Source of the DNA: Streptococcus suis
GTDB taxonomy: Bacteria; Bacillota; Bacilli; Lactobacillales; Streptococcaceae
NCBI GenBank assembly: GCA_029593505.1
Contig: JAKTNI010000001.1
Location: forward strand, 456,427-520,426
DNA: 64,000 bases
Reading direction: 5' to 3'
The number at the start of each line of letters is the position of its first letter. The first letter of the stretch is position 1. The position numbers were made by a program, and so were the translations under genes. The notes under the pieces were generated by a model. The model ran no database searches and was not told the origin of the DNA. It worked only from the letters and a program-made list of their open reading frames with translations. Of the stretch, positions 1 to 8,058 are shown one piece after another.

Positions 1-1351
1 TAGAGCTGTGCTGTTTCGAATGGTTTCAAAACAAACGTGAAAATGGTAAAACTGTTGAGCGTGTTTTAGAGCTGTGCTGTTTCGAATGGTTTCAAAACTT
101 CCTACGTTCAAAACTGCCACCATACGCGTTTTAGAGCTGTGCTGTTTCGAATGGTTTCAAAACATTATCAGTTAGACAATGAAAATCACCTTTGTTTTAG
201 AGCTGTGCTGTTTCGAATGGTTTCAAAACCAGTTACTCCAGAATTTGATTTGGTAGAATGTTTTAGAGCTGTGCTGTTTCGAATGGTTTCAAAACTATTG
301 ACGGATTTTGTCGAAAGGCTTACCGGTTTTAGAGCTGTGCTGTTTCGAATGGTTTCAAAACAGTTGATGGCTTTTGTCGAAAAGCATACAGGTTTTAGAG
401 CTGTGCTGTTTCGAATGGTTTCAAAACAAACATGGAATTAATGAAAGGGTTCGTTTTGTTTTAGAGCTGTGCTGTTTCGAATGGTTTCAAAACGAACCAA
501 CGGCTGAAAACTTGGTTGGGTCAGTTTTAGAGCTGTGCTGTTTCGAATGGTTTCAAAACAAGCGAAAAACCAAATAATAATGGTTTGATGTTTTAGAGCT
601 GTGCTGTTTCGAATGGTTTCAAAACAGGCATTGTCGGTGTTATTGATAGCAACTAGTTTTAGAGCTGTGCTGTTTCGAATGGTTTCAAAACAATATTTGA
701 AACAGTTGTGTAAATGCCTGAGTTTTAGAGCTGTGCTGTTTCGAATGGTTTCAAAACAAGAGCCTACTTTGCCGATTCAAACTAGCTGTTTTAGAGCTGT
801 GCTGTTTCGAATGGTTTCAAAACAATAATAGAATCCTGTGTCACAGCTACCGTGTTTTAGAGCTGTGCTGTTTCGAATGGTTTCAAAACTTTAGTTACCG
901 ACTCTGAAATTATTGGTTTGTTTTAGAGCTGTGCTGTTTCGAATGGTTTCAAAACATGAGGATATTGAAACAAAAAATAAATTTAGTTTTAGAGCTGTGC
1001 TGTTTCGAATGGTTTCAAAACTGATACTTATGAAAGTAAAATTTTTAATATGTTTTAGAGCTGTGCTGTTTCGAATGGTTTCAAAACGGACTCGTGGTAT
1101 AAGTATATGAAACAAGAGTTTTAGAGCTGTGCTGTTTCGAATGGTTTCAAAACAAGTTCTGGTGCATGGAGTGGTGGTTTAGCGTTTTAGAGCTGTGCTG
1201 TTTCGAATGGTTTCAAAACTCTCTCGGATATATGGCTTATCTTGTTTAGGTTTTAGAGCTGTGCTGTTTCGAATGGTTTCAAAACTGCTGGTGTATCTTG
1301 TGGCATTGTATCATGGTTTTAGAGCTGTGCTGTTTCGAATGGTTCCGATGA
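1..1351 (+). CRISPR. Type II-A CRISPR array, leader-distal part (20 spacers)
   Basis: Twenty-one copies of a 36-base repeat beginning GTTTTAGAGCTGTGC and ending GGTTTCAAAAC are separated by 30-base spacers (spacer 99-127 has 29). The first copy is cut by the window edge and lacks four bases; later copies start at 63, 128, 194 and then every 66 bases to 1316. Copies 1-20 look identical. The last (1316-1351) diverges after GGTT, which marks the leader-distal end, so the leader, tracrRNA, cas9, cas1, cas2 and csn2 should lie to the left. The repeat start GTTTTAGAGC is that of Cas9 (type II-A) systems, and the array is read on the + strand. Cas-independent identification is secure; the strain-level subtype is inferred from the repeat alone. 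Confidence 0.98.
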
Positions 1352-1359
1352 GAGAGATA

Positions 1360-1395
1360 GTTTTAGAGTTGTATTGTCTCTTTTGGGATCTCATT
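1360..1395 (+). repeat. Highly degenerate extra CRISPR repeat
   Basis: Eight bases beyond the terminal repeat is a second repeat-like stretch that keeps GTTTTAGAG exactly and then matches the consensus at scattered positions, about 23 of 36 in an ungapped alignment. It is not followed by another unit. It looks like an older, decayed repeat whose spacer was lost, or a duplication of the array end. A chance match is possible for the second half but unlikely for the first nine bases at this position. Confidence 0.6.
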
Positions 1396-1722
1396 TTCTA
1401 TCTATTGTTACAAGGAAATAGAAACTTTTTTGAATCTAGGAATAGAGTCAAATTTGAAAGTTCGCTTCTTGGAAAATAAAATGAATTTTTGAAATGAAAG
1501 TCATTTCCATCTTGTAATGATAAGTATAAAAAAGAAAGCTGTTGTTTTTTTAAAAGAGATTGCAACAAAATAAAAGCAAAGTCTATCTGTTAGAATTTCA
1601 TTCTGGACTTCAATTTAAGGGATATAATGACATTACAACAAGACATGTAATATGGATACAGTTGTTCTTGCCAAATGTTTGTATAAAATAATATTAAAAT
1701 TGAATTATCACACAAGCGTTAA
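1396..1722. other. Intergenic, AT-rich; no gene seen
   Basis: I see no coding frame of credible length or codon use. A small hairpin, GAAATGA / TCATTTC around 1490-1508, could be involved in ending array transcription but lacks a clear T-tract. Confidence 0.5.
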
Positions 1723-1731
1723 TGGTATACT
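1723..1731 (+). promoter_or_regulatory. Extended -10 promoter of the SPFH gene
   Basis: TGGTATACT gives a TGn extended -10. Transcription would start near 1738. No well-spaced -35 is visible. Confidence 0.55.
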
Positions 1732-1763
1732 CATAAGCCATGAAAAAGAAAGAGGCAAATAAG

Positions 1764-2594
1764 GTGAATGAAAATAAATTAAGGAAAATAGGTATTGCAC
1801 TTGTATCGTTATTAGTATTTGGCGCAGTTTTTAGGTTTACTGCTGTGACACGTATTCCAGCCAACACAGTTGGTGTGAAAGTAAGTGCTTTTGGTGGAGT
1901 ACAAGATAAAACACTCCAAACAGGCTACCATCTGATTGCACCATTTATTGATAAGATATATAAATTACCAACATCAGTTCAGACAAAGACCATGTCCAAA
2001 ATTACAACTCAAACAAAAGACGGTCAATGGTTGAGTACGGATATAGATGTCAAATACAAGGTTAATAAACAGGAAGCCATGAAAGTATTTGCTAATTATA
2101 CCGATTTAGAGAATGTAAGCAATAGTGTTGTTACTCCTGCTGTTCAACGAGCGATTGAATCTGTTACGGGAGAGTACGATATTTATGAAGTTCTTGGTTC
2201 TAAACGTACAGAAGTGTATGAAAAAATTGACTTAAAATTGAAAGAACGTTTTGCGGCAGATAATTTAGAGTTTGTATCGTTTACGATTACTGATCAAGAT
2301 GCAGGTGATGAGATTGAAAAGGCTATCAAGGATGAATCTGTAAAACAGAAACAGGTGGATTCAGCTAAACAAGATCAAGAAAGAGCTCGAATTGAAGCTG
2401 AAACTAAAAAAATCAACGCTCAAGCAGAGGCTGATGCAGAAGTTATCAAAGCGCAAGGTCAAGCAGAAGCTAACAATCGTTTAAATTCTTCCATTTCTGA
2501 CGGTCTGATTCGGATGAAAGAAGCAGAAGCTAGAATGGAACACGGCTGGGTGGAAGTCATCACGAGTGGTGATGTCATTACGAATAATGAGTAA
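1764..2594 (+). CDS. SPFH/prohibitin-family membrane protein
   Basis: A membrane-anchored SPFH-domain protein of the prohibitin/stomatin type, a family that scaffolds membrane microdomains. From the GTG start it has one hydrophobic segment (about residues 8-22, KIGIALVSLLVFGAVF), then the SPFH domain (VTRIPANTVGVKV onward), then a charged, probably coiled-coil tail rich in K/E/Q and A (about residues 180-250). I chose GTG 1764 because AAGAAAGAGG precedes it at 8 bases; an in-frame ATG at 1740 has no SD but lies about where the transcript should start, so a leaderless 284-aa form is possible. It is transcribed alone and ends at a strong terminator. Substrate or partner unknown. Confidence 0.85.
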   Translation: MNENKLRKIGIALVSLLVFGAVFRFTAVTRIPANTVGVKVSAFGGVQDKTLQTGYHLIAPFIDKIYKLPTSVQTKTMSKITTQTKDGQWLSTDIDVKYKVNKQEAMKVFANYTDLENVSNSVVTPAVQRAIESVTGEYDIYEVLGSKRTEVYEKIDLKLKERFAADNLEFVSFTITDQDAGDEIEKAIKDESVKQKQVDSAKQDQERARIEAETKKINAQAEADAEVIKAQGQAEANNRLNSSISDGLIRMKEAEARMEHGWVEVITSGDVITNNE

Positions 2595-2605
2595 AGAAAA
2601 TAAGT

Positions 2606-2647
2606 AATATAAGAAAAGCAATCTTTTTCGATTGCTTTTCTTATATT
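2606..2647. terminator. Bidirectional terminator, 18-bp perfect stem
   Basis: Arms 2606-2623 and 2630-2647 are exactly complementary around a TTTTTC loop. It serves the SPFH gene on + and the DUF1398 gene on -. Confidence 0.9.
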
Positions 2648-2648
2648 A

Positions 2649-3035
2649 TCAGTGTGGAATAGCTTCTGAAAAAAGCACTTCATTTTTTGATGTATAGTAA
2701 GTACAAGTCATTGCTTCAATATCAACAATCCACTTTTCTCCACCTGCTGCTGCAGTATCATCGCAAAAAGTTAAAAAGTCTGTTTTGCCTGCTTGATGCA
2801 ATCTAAGTCTGTTTTTAAATTGTTCAATAGTTGTACTATCTGCAACTTTTTCTACTCGAATACCTAAGCGTTCTATCTCGCGTCCGTCAGCATGAACATA
2901 ACTAACTTTTCCTGTTTTGATATTGACGATATTGCGTACGATTCCCATATCTTTAAAAGTTGCAATCAATTTTGGAAAATCAGAACCTGTGAATGTTTTG
3001 TGAGCTTGATTGATGTTATCTAATGTAAATTTCAT
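2649..3035 (-). CDS. DUF1398 family protein (YbcV-like)
   Basis: A 128-aa soluble protein that I recognise as the DUF1398 family (YbcV-like, sometimes called phage envelope protein). Family hallmarks visible are the N-terminal helix with A-H-x-x-x-x-x-x-DFP, the middle stretch VNIKTGKVSYVH, and the C-terminal CDDTAAAGGEKW / VDIEAMTCTYY motif. The family has no established biochemical function. The start has a plausible SD (AAGAAGAA) about 9 bases upstream. It stands alone between convergent and divergent neighbours, in the accessory stretch next to the CRISPR array. Confidence 0.8.
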   Translation of the reverse strand: MKFTLDNINQAHKTFTGSDFPKLIATFKDMGIVRNIVNIKTGKVSYVHADGREIERLGIRVEKVADSTTIEQFKNRLRLHQAGKTDFLTFCDDTAAAGGEKWIVDIEAMTCTYYTSKNEVLFSEAIPH

Positions 3036-3190
3036 TTGTAACTGTTCTTCTTTCTATCTTATGCAACACAGTCTATCACAAAAACATTAGAATGTCTGTT
3101 ATGTAGTTTCAAACAATGACACAAAAATAAATTGTCAACTATCTGTTTTCTAGTCGAAAAGTTTAGAAAGACAAGTATAAGCAGTTATAA

Positions 3191-3216
3191 AAAGAGCGTA
3201 TCGTTTAACGCTCTTT
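3191..3216 (-). terminator. Terminator overlapping the end of the small membrane-protein gene
   Basis: Stem 3191-3199 / 3208-3216 (AAAGAGCGT / ACGCTCTTT) followed on the minus strand by a T-run. The stop codon of the gene ending at 3205 sits inside the hairpin loop. Confidence 0.75.
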
Positions 3217-3462
3217 ATTTGTTAATATTGTGTAAACTTCAATAACTATTACAATCACAGCTACAAGACAAACACAATAAAATAGATAAATCATATGAAT
3301 GAGATTGGAAATCATAAATAACCAAAAAGCCCATAATAGTCCCGCAACTAACATCTTTCCCCAAAAACTTAGTTTTCTCTTCAAAAACCATTCCAAAAAA
3401 CTTTCATAGTGTGAGAATCTGCTTTCTAGATAATCTTGGTATAACTCTTTAAAAAAACGCAT
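3205..3462 (-). CDS. Small membrane protein, unknown
   Basis: An 85-aa protein that I do not recognise. The start is set by a near-perfect GGAGGA six bases before the ATG at 3462; an open frame continues upstream but has no SD. The N-terminal third is amphipathic and charged (RFFKELYQDYLESRF), followed by two hydrophobic segments, about residues 38-55 (GKMLVAGLLWAFWLFMIS) and 58-80 (a run rich in I/V/L/Y/C). It ends with a short charged tail. Topology suggests two membrane passes with the N-terminus inside. Its neighbours give no functional clue. Confidence 0.6.
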   Translation of the reverse strand: MRFFKELYQDYLESRFSHYESFLEWFLKRKLSFWGKMLVAGLLWAFWLFMISNLIHMIYLFYCVCLVAVIVIVIEVYTILTNKER

Positions 3463-3655
3463 AGTTCCTCCAGTAGCAATGTTGGTCATACATGTTATAT
3501 AAAACACTTTAATTGAATCATAAAGAAAAACAATCGTTTGCACGATTATATTTTCTTTATGAAGAGTATTGACTTTTCTCTCTAAAACCTGAATATATTA
3601 TTTCACTCCGAAGATTTTCGTAAGAATTATCAGGTGTTGTCTGATTTGTTTAAGA

Positions 3656-3937
3656 CTACTTAATAAGAAATTCTTTTAAGACAAAAATAGCAATCGTTAC
3701 AGCAAGACCAATGACCCATCTATTTGTAATTTTCTGTTCGGCTTCACGCTCAATTTTTTCTCTAATTCTTTCTTCTAACAACATATTTTGTGTTTTAGTA
3801 AGTGCATAATCCACTACTTCATCAATTTTTTTATCTAATAAGTTAAACCGTTCCTCAAGCAATTGGTAATGACTTTCATTTTCCTCTTTTTGTTTTTCAA
3901 GTTTTGCATCAATCACTTCTTTGGAATAGTGTTCCAT
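3656..3937 (-). CDS. Small tail-anchored coiled-coil protein, unknown
   Basis: A 93-aa protein beginning behind a strong SD (AGGAGGT). Residues 1-70 are highly charged with heptad-like spacing (EEERFNLLDKKIDEV, LLEERIREKIEREAEQK), probably a coiled coil. Residues 73-90 (WVIGLAVTIAIFVLKEFL) form one C-terminal membrane segment, so the bulk should face the cytoplasm. Small proteins of this build occur next to phage lysis cassettes and in toxin or defence loci, but nothing here proves a role. Function unknown. Confidence 0.6.
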   Translation of the reverse strand: MEHYSKEVIDAKLEKQKEENESHYQLLEERFNLLDKKIDEVVDYALTKTQNMLLEERIREKIEREAEQKITNRWVIGLAVTIAIFVLKEFLIK

Positions 3938-4466
3938 TTTGTTTAATACCTCCTATTTTGTATAACGGTTCCGATAATTCAGAAGTCGCTGTCAAAATTG
4001 ACTGAAATGTCGTCGTGTATTATTTAGAATATATTTACGATGAACTAATCGAGAATGAGCGTAGGCCACCATAAAATTGTTTTCTGACTGTGTTATCTGT
4101 ATGGGCTATTGACAAGTGTGTCATAAAATAGAATTCAGTGAGAGAAATAGTACGAAACATACGGAGTGTTTATGCTATATTAGTTCATAGTATAAAATAT
4201 ATTTTTAGAAGATTCTACTGTTCAGGTCTATTGACTAAGTGTTGTAGAACAGTTTTTAATGTTAGTTTTCATACATTTTATATATATGCGTCTCCCTCAT
4301 TATCTTTTATATATGATACCCTTTTAATGTGAGACTGTAAAGAAGATAGATACAAAAAATGATGTAGGATGATGGTGAAAATCTGTAAAAATGTTAATAA
4401 TACTCTAGAAATCCACGATAAAATATTTTCATGTCATTGTAAATTTTAAAATTATTTTTAAATCAT
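3938..4466. other. 529-base gap, no convincing gene
   Basis: Strongly AT-rich. The longest open frame (4138-4332, +) has no SD, no usual start and no recognisable protein features, so I leave it out. A GTTATAC near 3960 on the minus strand could be the -10 of the gene at 3937. No repeat or IS end was recognised. Confidence 0.5.
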
Positions 4467-4474
4467 GCTATAAT
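4467..4474 (+). promoter_or_regulatory. Promoter of rpiA (extended -10)
   Basis: TGCTATAAT is a consensus extended -10, 22 bases before the SD GGAGGA. Confidence 0.75.
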
Positions 4475-4508
4475 AAATGTAATCGTTTTATTTTTGGAGG
4501 AAGATATT

Positions 4509-5180
4509 GTGTCAGATTTAAAAGAACAAGTTGGAATTAAAGCAGCGGACTTTGTTACGAGTGGTATGATTGTTGGATTAGGAACAGGCTCAACGGCTTA
4601 TTATTTTGTACAGGAACTTGGGCGTCGTGTTCAGGAAGAAGGATTAGATATTATAGGGGTTACCACTTCTCATGCTACGGCAGAACATGCGGCATCACTT
4701 GGAATTCCTTTAAAAAATATTGATGAAGTAGAAATCGTTGATTTAACAGTTGATGGTGCCGATGAGGTTGATGGTCACTTTAATGGTATTAAGGGTGGAG
4801 GCGCTGCTCTTTTGATGGAAAAAGTTGTTGCTGTTAATAGTAAGGAGTGTATCTGGATTGTAGATGAGTCAAAAGTGGTAGAGACACTTGGAGCTTTTAA
4901 ATTACCGGTAGAAGTCGTCCAATATGGTTCAGAGAATCTTTTTCGTCTATTTGAAGCTAAAGGCTATCGTCCATCTTTTCGTATGAAAGGTGATAAAAAG
5001 CATATTACAGATATGCAAAATTTTATTATAGACCTTGATTTGCATCGAATTGAAGATGCTGTTGCTTTGGCTGAAGAACTAGATAAAACAGTCGGTGTGG
5101 TAGAACATGGTCTATTCATTGGTCTGATTTCAAAAGTTATTGTTGGAACGCCAGCAGGTCCAAAAATCATAGAAAAATAA
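4509..5180 (+). CDS. rpiA: Ribose-5-phosphate isomerase A
   Basis: Interconverts ribose 5-phosphate and ribulose 5-phosphate in the cytosolic pentose phosphate pathway. The 223-aa protein has the family's phosphate-binding GLGTGST (23-29), the DGADEVD motif (82-88, catalytic Asp region) and KGGGAALL (95-102). The start is GTG 4509: GGAGGA at 4496-4501 lies 7 bases upstream. It leads a nucleoside-salvage cluster: phosphopentomutase and the nucleoside phosphorylases downstream deliver ribose 5-phosphate, which RpiA feeds to the pentose phosphate pathway. deoB has its own promoter, so rpiA may be partly monocistronic. Confidence 0.96.
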   Translation: MSDLKEQVGIKAADFVTSGMIVGLGTGSTAYYFVQELGRRVQEEGLDIIGVTTSHATAEHAASLGIPLKNIDEVEIVDLTVDGADEVDGHFNGIKGGGAALLMEKVVAVNSKECIWIVDESKVVETLGAFKLPVEVVQYGSENLFRLFEAKGYRPSFRMKGDKKHITDMQNFIIDLDLHRIEDAVALAEELDKTVGVVEHGLFIGLISKVIVGTPAGPKIIEK

Positions 5181-5226
5181 TCAATAGATACGTTCTTTGT
5201 TTCAATGGTAAATAAGAGCGTATATG

Positions 5227-5235
5227 TGGTATAAT
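5227..5235 (+). promoter_or_regulatory. Promoter of the deoB operon (extended -10)
   Basis: TGGTATAAT, about 31 bases before the SD of deoB. The -35 region is poor, as usual for extended -10 promoters. Confidence 0.7.
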
Positions 5236-5278
5236 GTAAAGGACGAACGTTTATTAATTGAAGTTAAAGGAGGTAAGT

Positions 5279-6490
5279 ATGCCTAAGTTTAAGCGCATTC
5301 ATTTGGTAGTTATGGATTCTGTAGGAATCGGTGCAGCTCCAGATGCAGATAAATTTTTTAATGATGGAGTAGCTGATACAACATCGGACACTCTTGGTCA
5401 TATTTCTGAACTATCAGGACTTTCGGTGCCAAATATGGCTAAGATTGGTCTAGGAAATATCCCTCGTGATAGGGTATTAGCAACCGTTCCTAGTGAGAAA
5501 CAACCCTTAGGATATGTAACAAAATTAGAAGAAGTGTCTCTTGGGAAGGACACAATGACTGGTCATTGGGAAATCATGGGATTGAATATCACGGAACCTT
5601 TTGATACTTTTTGGGATGGTTTTCCAGAGGAAATTTTGACAAAAATTGAAGAATTTTCAGGTCGTAAAGTGATTCGAGAAGCGAATAAACCGTATTCAGG
5701 TACAGCAGTTATTGATGATTTTGGCCCACGACAAATGGAAACGGGTGAGCTAATTATTTATACTTCTGCAGATCCTGTTCTTCAGATTGCTGCACATGAG
5801 GATGTCATTCCACTTGAAGAACTTTATCGTATTTGTGAGTATGCTCGTTCGATTACCTTAGAGCGTCCTGCTCTTCTAGGACGTATTATTGCTCGGCCTT
5901 ATGTAGGAGAGCCAGGAAACTTTTCACGTACTGCAAACCGTCACGATTATGCAGTATCACCATTTGAGGATACTGTATTAAATAAATTAGCAGATGCAGG
6001 TGTATCTACTTATTCAGTTGGGAAGATTAGTGATATATTTAATGGTTCTGGTATCACAAATGATATGGGACACACGAAGTCTAACATGCATGGTGTAGAT
6101 GTCTTGCTTGAGACTTTGCAATTACCAGAATTTGAAGAAGGATTTTCTTTTACAAACTTGGTTGATTTTGATGCAGTTTACGGACATCGTCGCAATGTTG
6201 AAGGTTACCGCGATTGCCTGCAAGAATTTGATGCTCGCATCCCAGAAATATTAGAGTGTATGCGTGAAGATGATTTATTGCTCATTACGGCAGATCACGG
6301 AAATGATCCGTCTTATGCAGGAACAGATCATACTCGTGAATACGTTCCACTTTTAGCTTACAGCAAGTCATTTAAAGGAAATGGAGTATTGCCAGTCGGT
6401 AAATTTGCTGATATTTCAGCTACTATTGCAGAAAACTTTGGTGTGGAAAAAGCGATGATTGGTACTAGTTTCTTAGAGGCGTTGCGATAA
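5279..6490 (+). CDS. deoB: Phosphopentomutase
   Basis: Converts (deoxy)ribose 1-phosphate to the 5-phosphate, linking nucleoside phosphorolysis to central metabolism. The 403-aa length is the family norm. The N-terminal [12 protein letters not shown] and the C-terminal TADHGNDP (Asp339, His340) with a following DHTRE are the alkaline-phosphatase-superfamily metal ligands; DTMTGHWE is the phosphorylated-Thr loop. Start ATG 5279 follows a perfect AAAGGAGG. The stop overlaps the arsC start by one base, so the two are translationally coupled. No deoC is nearby, so deoxyribose phosphate must be handled elsewhere. Confidence 0.96.
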   Translation: MPKFKRIHLVVMDSVGIGAAPDADKFFNDGVADTTSDTLGHISELSGLSVPNMAKIGLGNIPRDRVLATVPSEKQPLGYVTKLEEVSLGKDTMTGHWEIMGLNITEPFDTFWDGFPEEILTKIEEFSGRKVIREANKPYSGTAVIDDFGPRQMETGELIIYTSADPVLQIAAHEDVIPLEELYRICEYARSITLERPALLGRIIARPYVGEPGNFSRTANRHDYAVSPFEDTVLNKLADAGVSTYSVGKISDIFNGSGITNDMGHTKSNMHGVDVLLETLQLPEFEEGFSFTNLVDFDAVYGHRRNVEGYRDCLQEFDARIPEILECMREDDLLLITADHGNDPSYAGTDHTREYVPLLAYSKSFKGNGVLPVGKFADISATIAENFGVEKAMIGTSFLEALR

Positions 6491-6894
6491 TGGAAGATGT
6501 TACAATCTATCACAATCCAGCATGTGGAACCTCACGAAACACTTTAGCTTTAATCCGTCATGTAGGAATCGAGCCGACTATTATTGAGTATTTAGTAACC
6601 CCGCCAAGTAGAGAAAAACTCATTAGTCTATTGGAGCAAATGAAACTTTCAGCACATGAGTTACTTCGTACCAATGTTCCGCCATATGAGCAGTTTGATT
6701 TGGACAGAGAAGAAGTGACAGAAGCTGAGATTTTAGATGCAATGATGCAAGAGCCAATTCTCATTAACCGTCCAATTGTTGTCAGCTCAAAAGGTGTGAA
6801 GTTATGTCGTCCGTCAGAAGTAGTGTTGGATTTATTGCCACCTTTGTCAACAGCTTTTACCAAAGAAGATGGGGAAGTTGTTCGCCCACAATAA
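6490..6894 (+). CDS. arsC: Arsenate reductase (glutaredoxin-dependent type)
   Basis: A 134-aa thioredoxin-fold reductase of the ArsC class best known from Gram-negative plasmid R773. All four diagnostic residues are present at the canonical numbers: Cys12 in HNPACGTSRN, Arg60, Arg94 (LINRPIVV) and Arg107 (LCRPSEVV), so it is not a degenerate Spx- or YfgD-like relative. It would reduce arsenate to arsenite in the cytosol. No arsB, arsA or arsR accompanies it; instead it is locked between deoB (1-base overlap) and punA. That position suggests insertion into a nucleoside operon or a role tied to phosphate/arsenate handling by phosphorylases, whose arsenolysis is well known. The latter is inference. 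Confidence 0.92.
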   Translation: MEDVTIYHNPACGTSRNTLALIRHVGIEPTIIEYLVTPPSREKLISLLEQMKLSAHELLRTNVPPYEQFDLDREEVTEAEILDAMMQEPILINRPIVVSSKGVKLCRPSEVVLDLLPPLSTAFTKEDGEVVRPQ

Positions 6895-6919
6895 TTTAAT
6901 AATTTCGAAAGGATAAAAT

Positions 6920-7729
6920 ATGTCATTGTTAGAAAAAATTTATGAAACCAAATCTTTTCTAGAAGAAAAGGGAGTGGTAAAACCCGAATTTGGTTTGATT
7001 TTAGGATCAGGTTTGGGAGAATTAGCAAACGAAATAGAAAATGCTATCGTCATTGATTATGCAACTATTCCAAACTGGGGTAAATCAACGGTTGTTGGTC
7101 ATGCAGGTAAGTTGGTTTACGGTGATTTGGCAGGACGTAAGGTTTTGGCACTTCAAGGTCGTTTCCACTTCTACGAAGGAAATCCTATGGAAATTGTGAC
7201 TTTCCCAGTTCGTGTCATGAAGGCTCTTGGTTGTGAAGGTGTCATTGTCACAAATGCTGCTGGTGGTATCGGATATGGTCCGGGAACACTAATGGCTATT
7301 ACAGATCATATCAATATGACTGGTCAAAACCCATTGATTGGTGAAAACTTAGACGACTTTGGTCCACGTTTCCCAGATATGTCAAACGCCTACACTAAAG
7401 AATACCGTGAAAAAGCTCAATTAGTAGCAGATAAGTTAGGTATCAAACTAGATCAGGGTGTCTATCTTGGAGTAACTGGTCCTACTTATGAAACTCCTGC
7501 TGAAATTTTAGCTTTTAAGACAATGGGGGCTCATGCAGTAGGTATGTCAACTGTTCCAGAAGTGATTGTAGCTGCTCATTCAGGGATGAAAGTATTGGGA
7601 ATTTCCGCTATCACAAACTTTGCTGCAGGTTTCCAATCAGAACTCAACCATGAAGAAGTGGTAGAAGTGACGGAACAAATTAAAGGTAATTTCAAAGGGT
7701 TGATCAAAGCTATTTTAGCGGAGTTGTAA
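6920..7729 (+). CDS. punA: Purine nucleoside phosphorylase (trimeric, PNP-II type)
   Basis: Phosphorolyses inosine/guanosine nucleosides to base plus (deoxy)ribose 1-phosphate. The 269-aa protein carries GSGLGELA near residue 29, the phosphate-loop histidine stretch VGHAGKLVYG, QGRFHFYEG and TNAAGG, all typical of the PunA/PNP trimeric group rather than DeoD. The SD (CGAAAGGA) is 9 bases from the ATG. It is the third gene of the deoB operon and is followed after one base by a small membrane-protein gene. Confidence 0.95.
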   Translation: MSLLEKIYETKSFLEEKGVVKPEFGLILGSGLGELANEIENAIVIDYATIPNWGKSTVVGHAGKLVYGDLAGRKVLALQGRFHFYEGNPMEIVTFPVRVMKALGCEGVIVTNAAGGIGYGPGTLMAITDHINMTGQNPLIGENLDDFGPRFPDMSNAYTKEYREKAQLVADKLGIKLDQGVYLGVTGPTYETPAEILAFKTMGAHAVGMSTVPEVIVAAHSGMKVLGISAITNFAAGFQSELNHEEVVEVTEQIKGNFKGLIKAILAEL

Positions 7730-7730
7730 A

Positions 7731-7907
7731 ATGAATAGGACAACTAAATTATATCTGCTTACTGCTATCTGTGGTTTTGTTTGCGCGGGAATTTTCTATT
7801 ATTTAGAGGAACCTTTTTTAGCTGTTTTAGGATTAGCAAGTGGTATCTCATTTTCGAGATTCACAGTGCAAGAATATAGACAAGCTAAAAAATTGCAAAG
7901 TCAGTAA
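7731..7907 (+). CDS. Small hydrophobic protein, unknown (58 aa)
   Basis: A 58-aa frame beginning one base after the punA stop, which points to translational coupling. It has one or two hydrophobic segments (LYLLTAICGFVCAGIFYY and FLAVLGLASGIS) and a basic C-terminus. Streptococci often carry a small unnamed membrane protein between the two purine nucleoside phosphorylase genes; I cannot name a function. Confidence 0.6.
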   Translation: MNRTTKLYLLTAICGFVCAGIFYYLEEPFLAVLGLASGISFSRFTVQEYRQAKKLQSQ

Positions 7908-8058
7908 ACATTTAGTATGTTCATATGTGTAGCAACTATACTCCGATATTGTATTTAGAGGATATAAAGATAAAAATAGCTTCTAGGATGAGTTGTTCAT
8001 CATAAGTAACCATTTTTATGTAAAATGAAAGTGGTTTGTGTAAGAAAGGAATTAAAAA

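Noticed and set aside
139-1115. Long open frames through the CRISPR array, both strands, with repeating peptide units
   Set aside because: The 66-base repeat-spacer unit is divisible by three, so frames stay open by arithmetic. No SD and no protein character.
1360-1395. tracrRNA or anti-repeat at the array end
   Set aside because: The stretch is in the same sense as the repeats, not complementary to them, so it cannot pair as an anti-repeat from this strand; tracrRNA normally lies beside cas9, outside the window.
4138-4332. 64-aa open frame on + between 3937 and rpiA
   Set aside because: Begins with GTG without SD, composition follows the AT-rich background, no recognisable feature.
6558-7028. 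156-aa minus-strand frame over arsC
   Set aside because: Antisense shadow of arsC and punA; no start signal.
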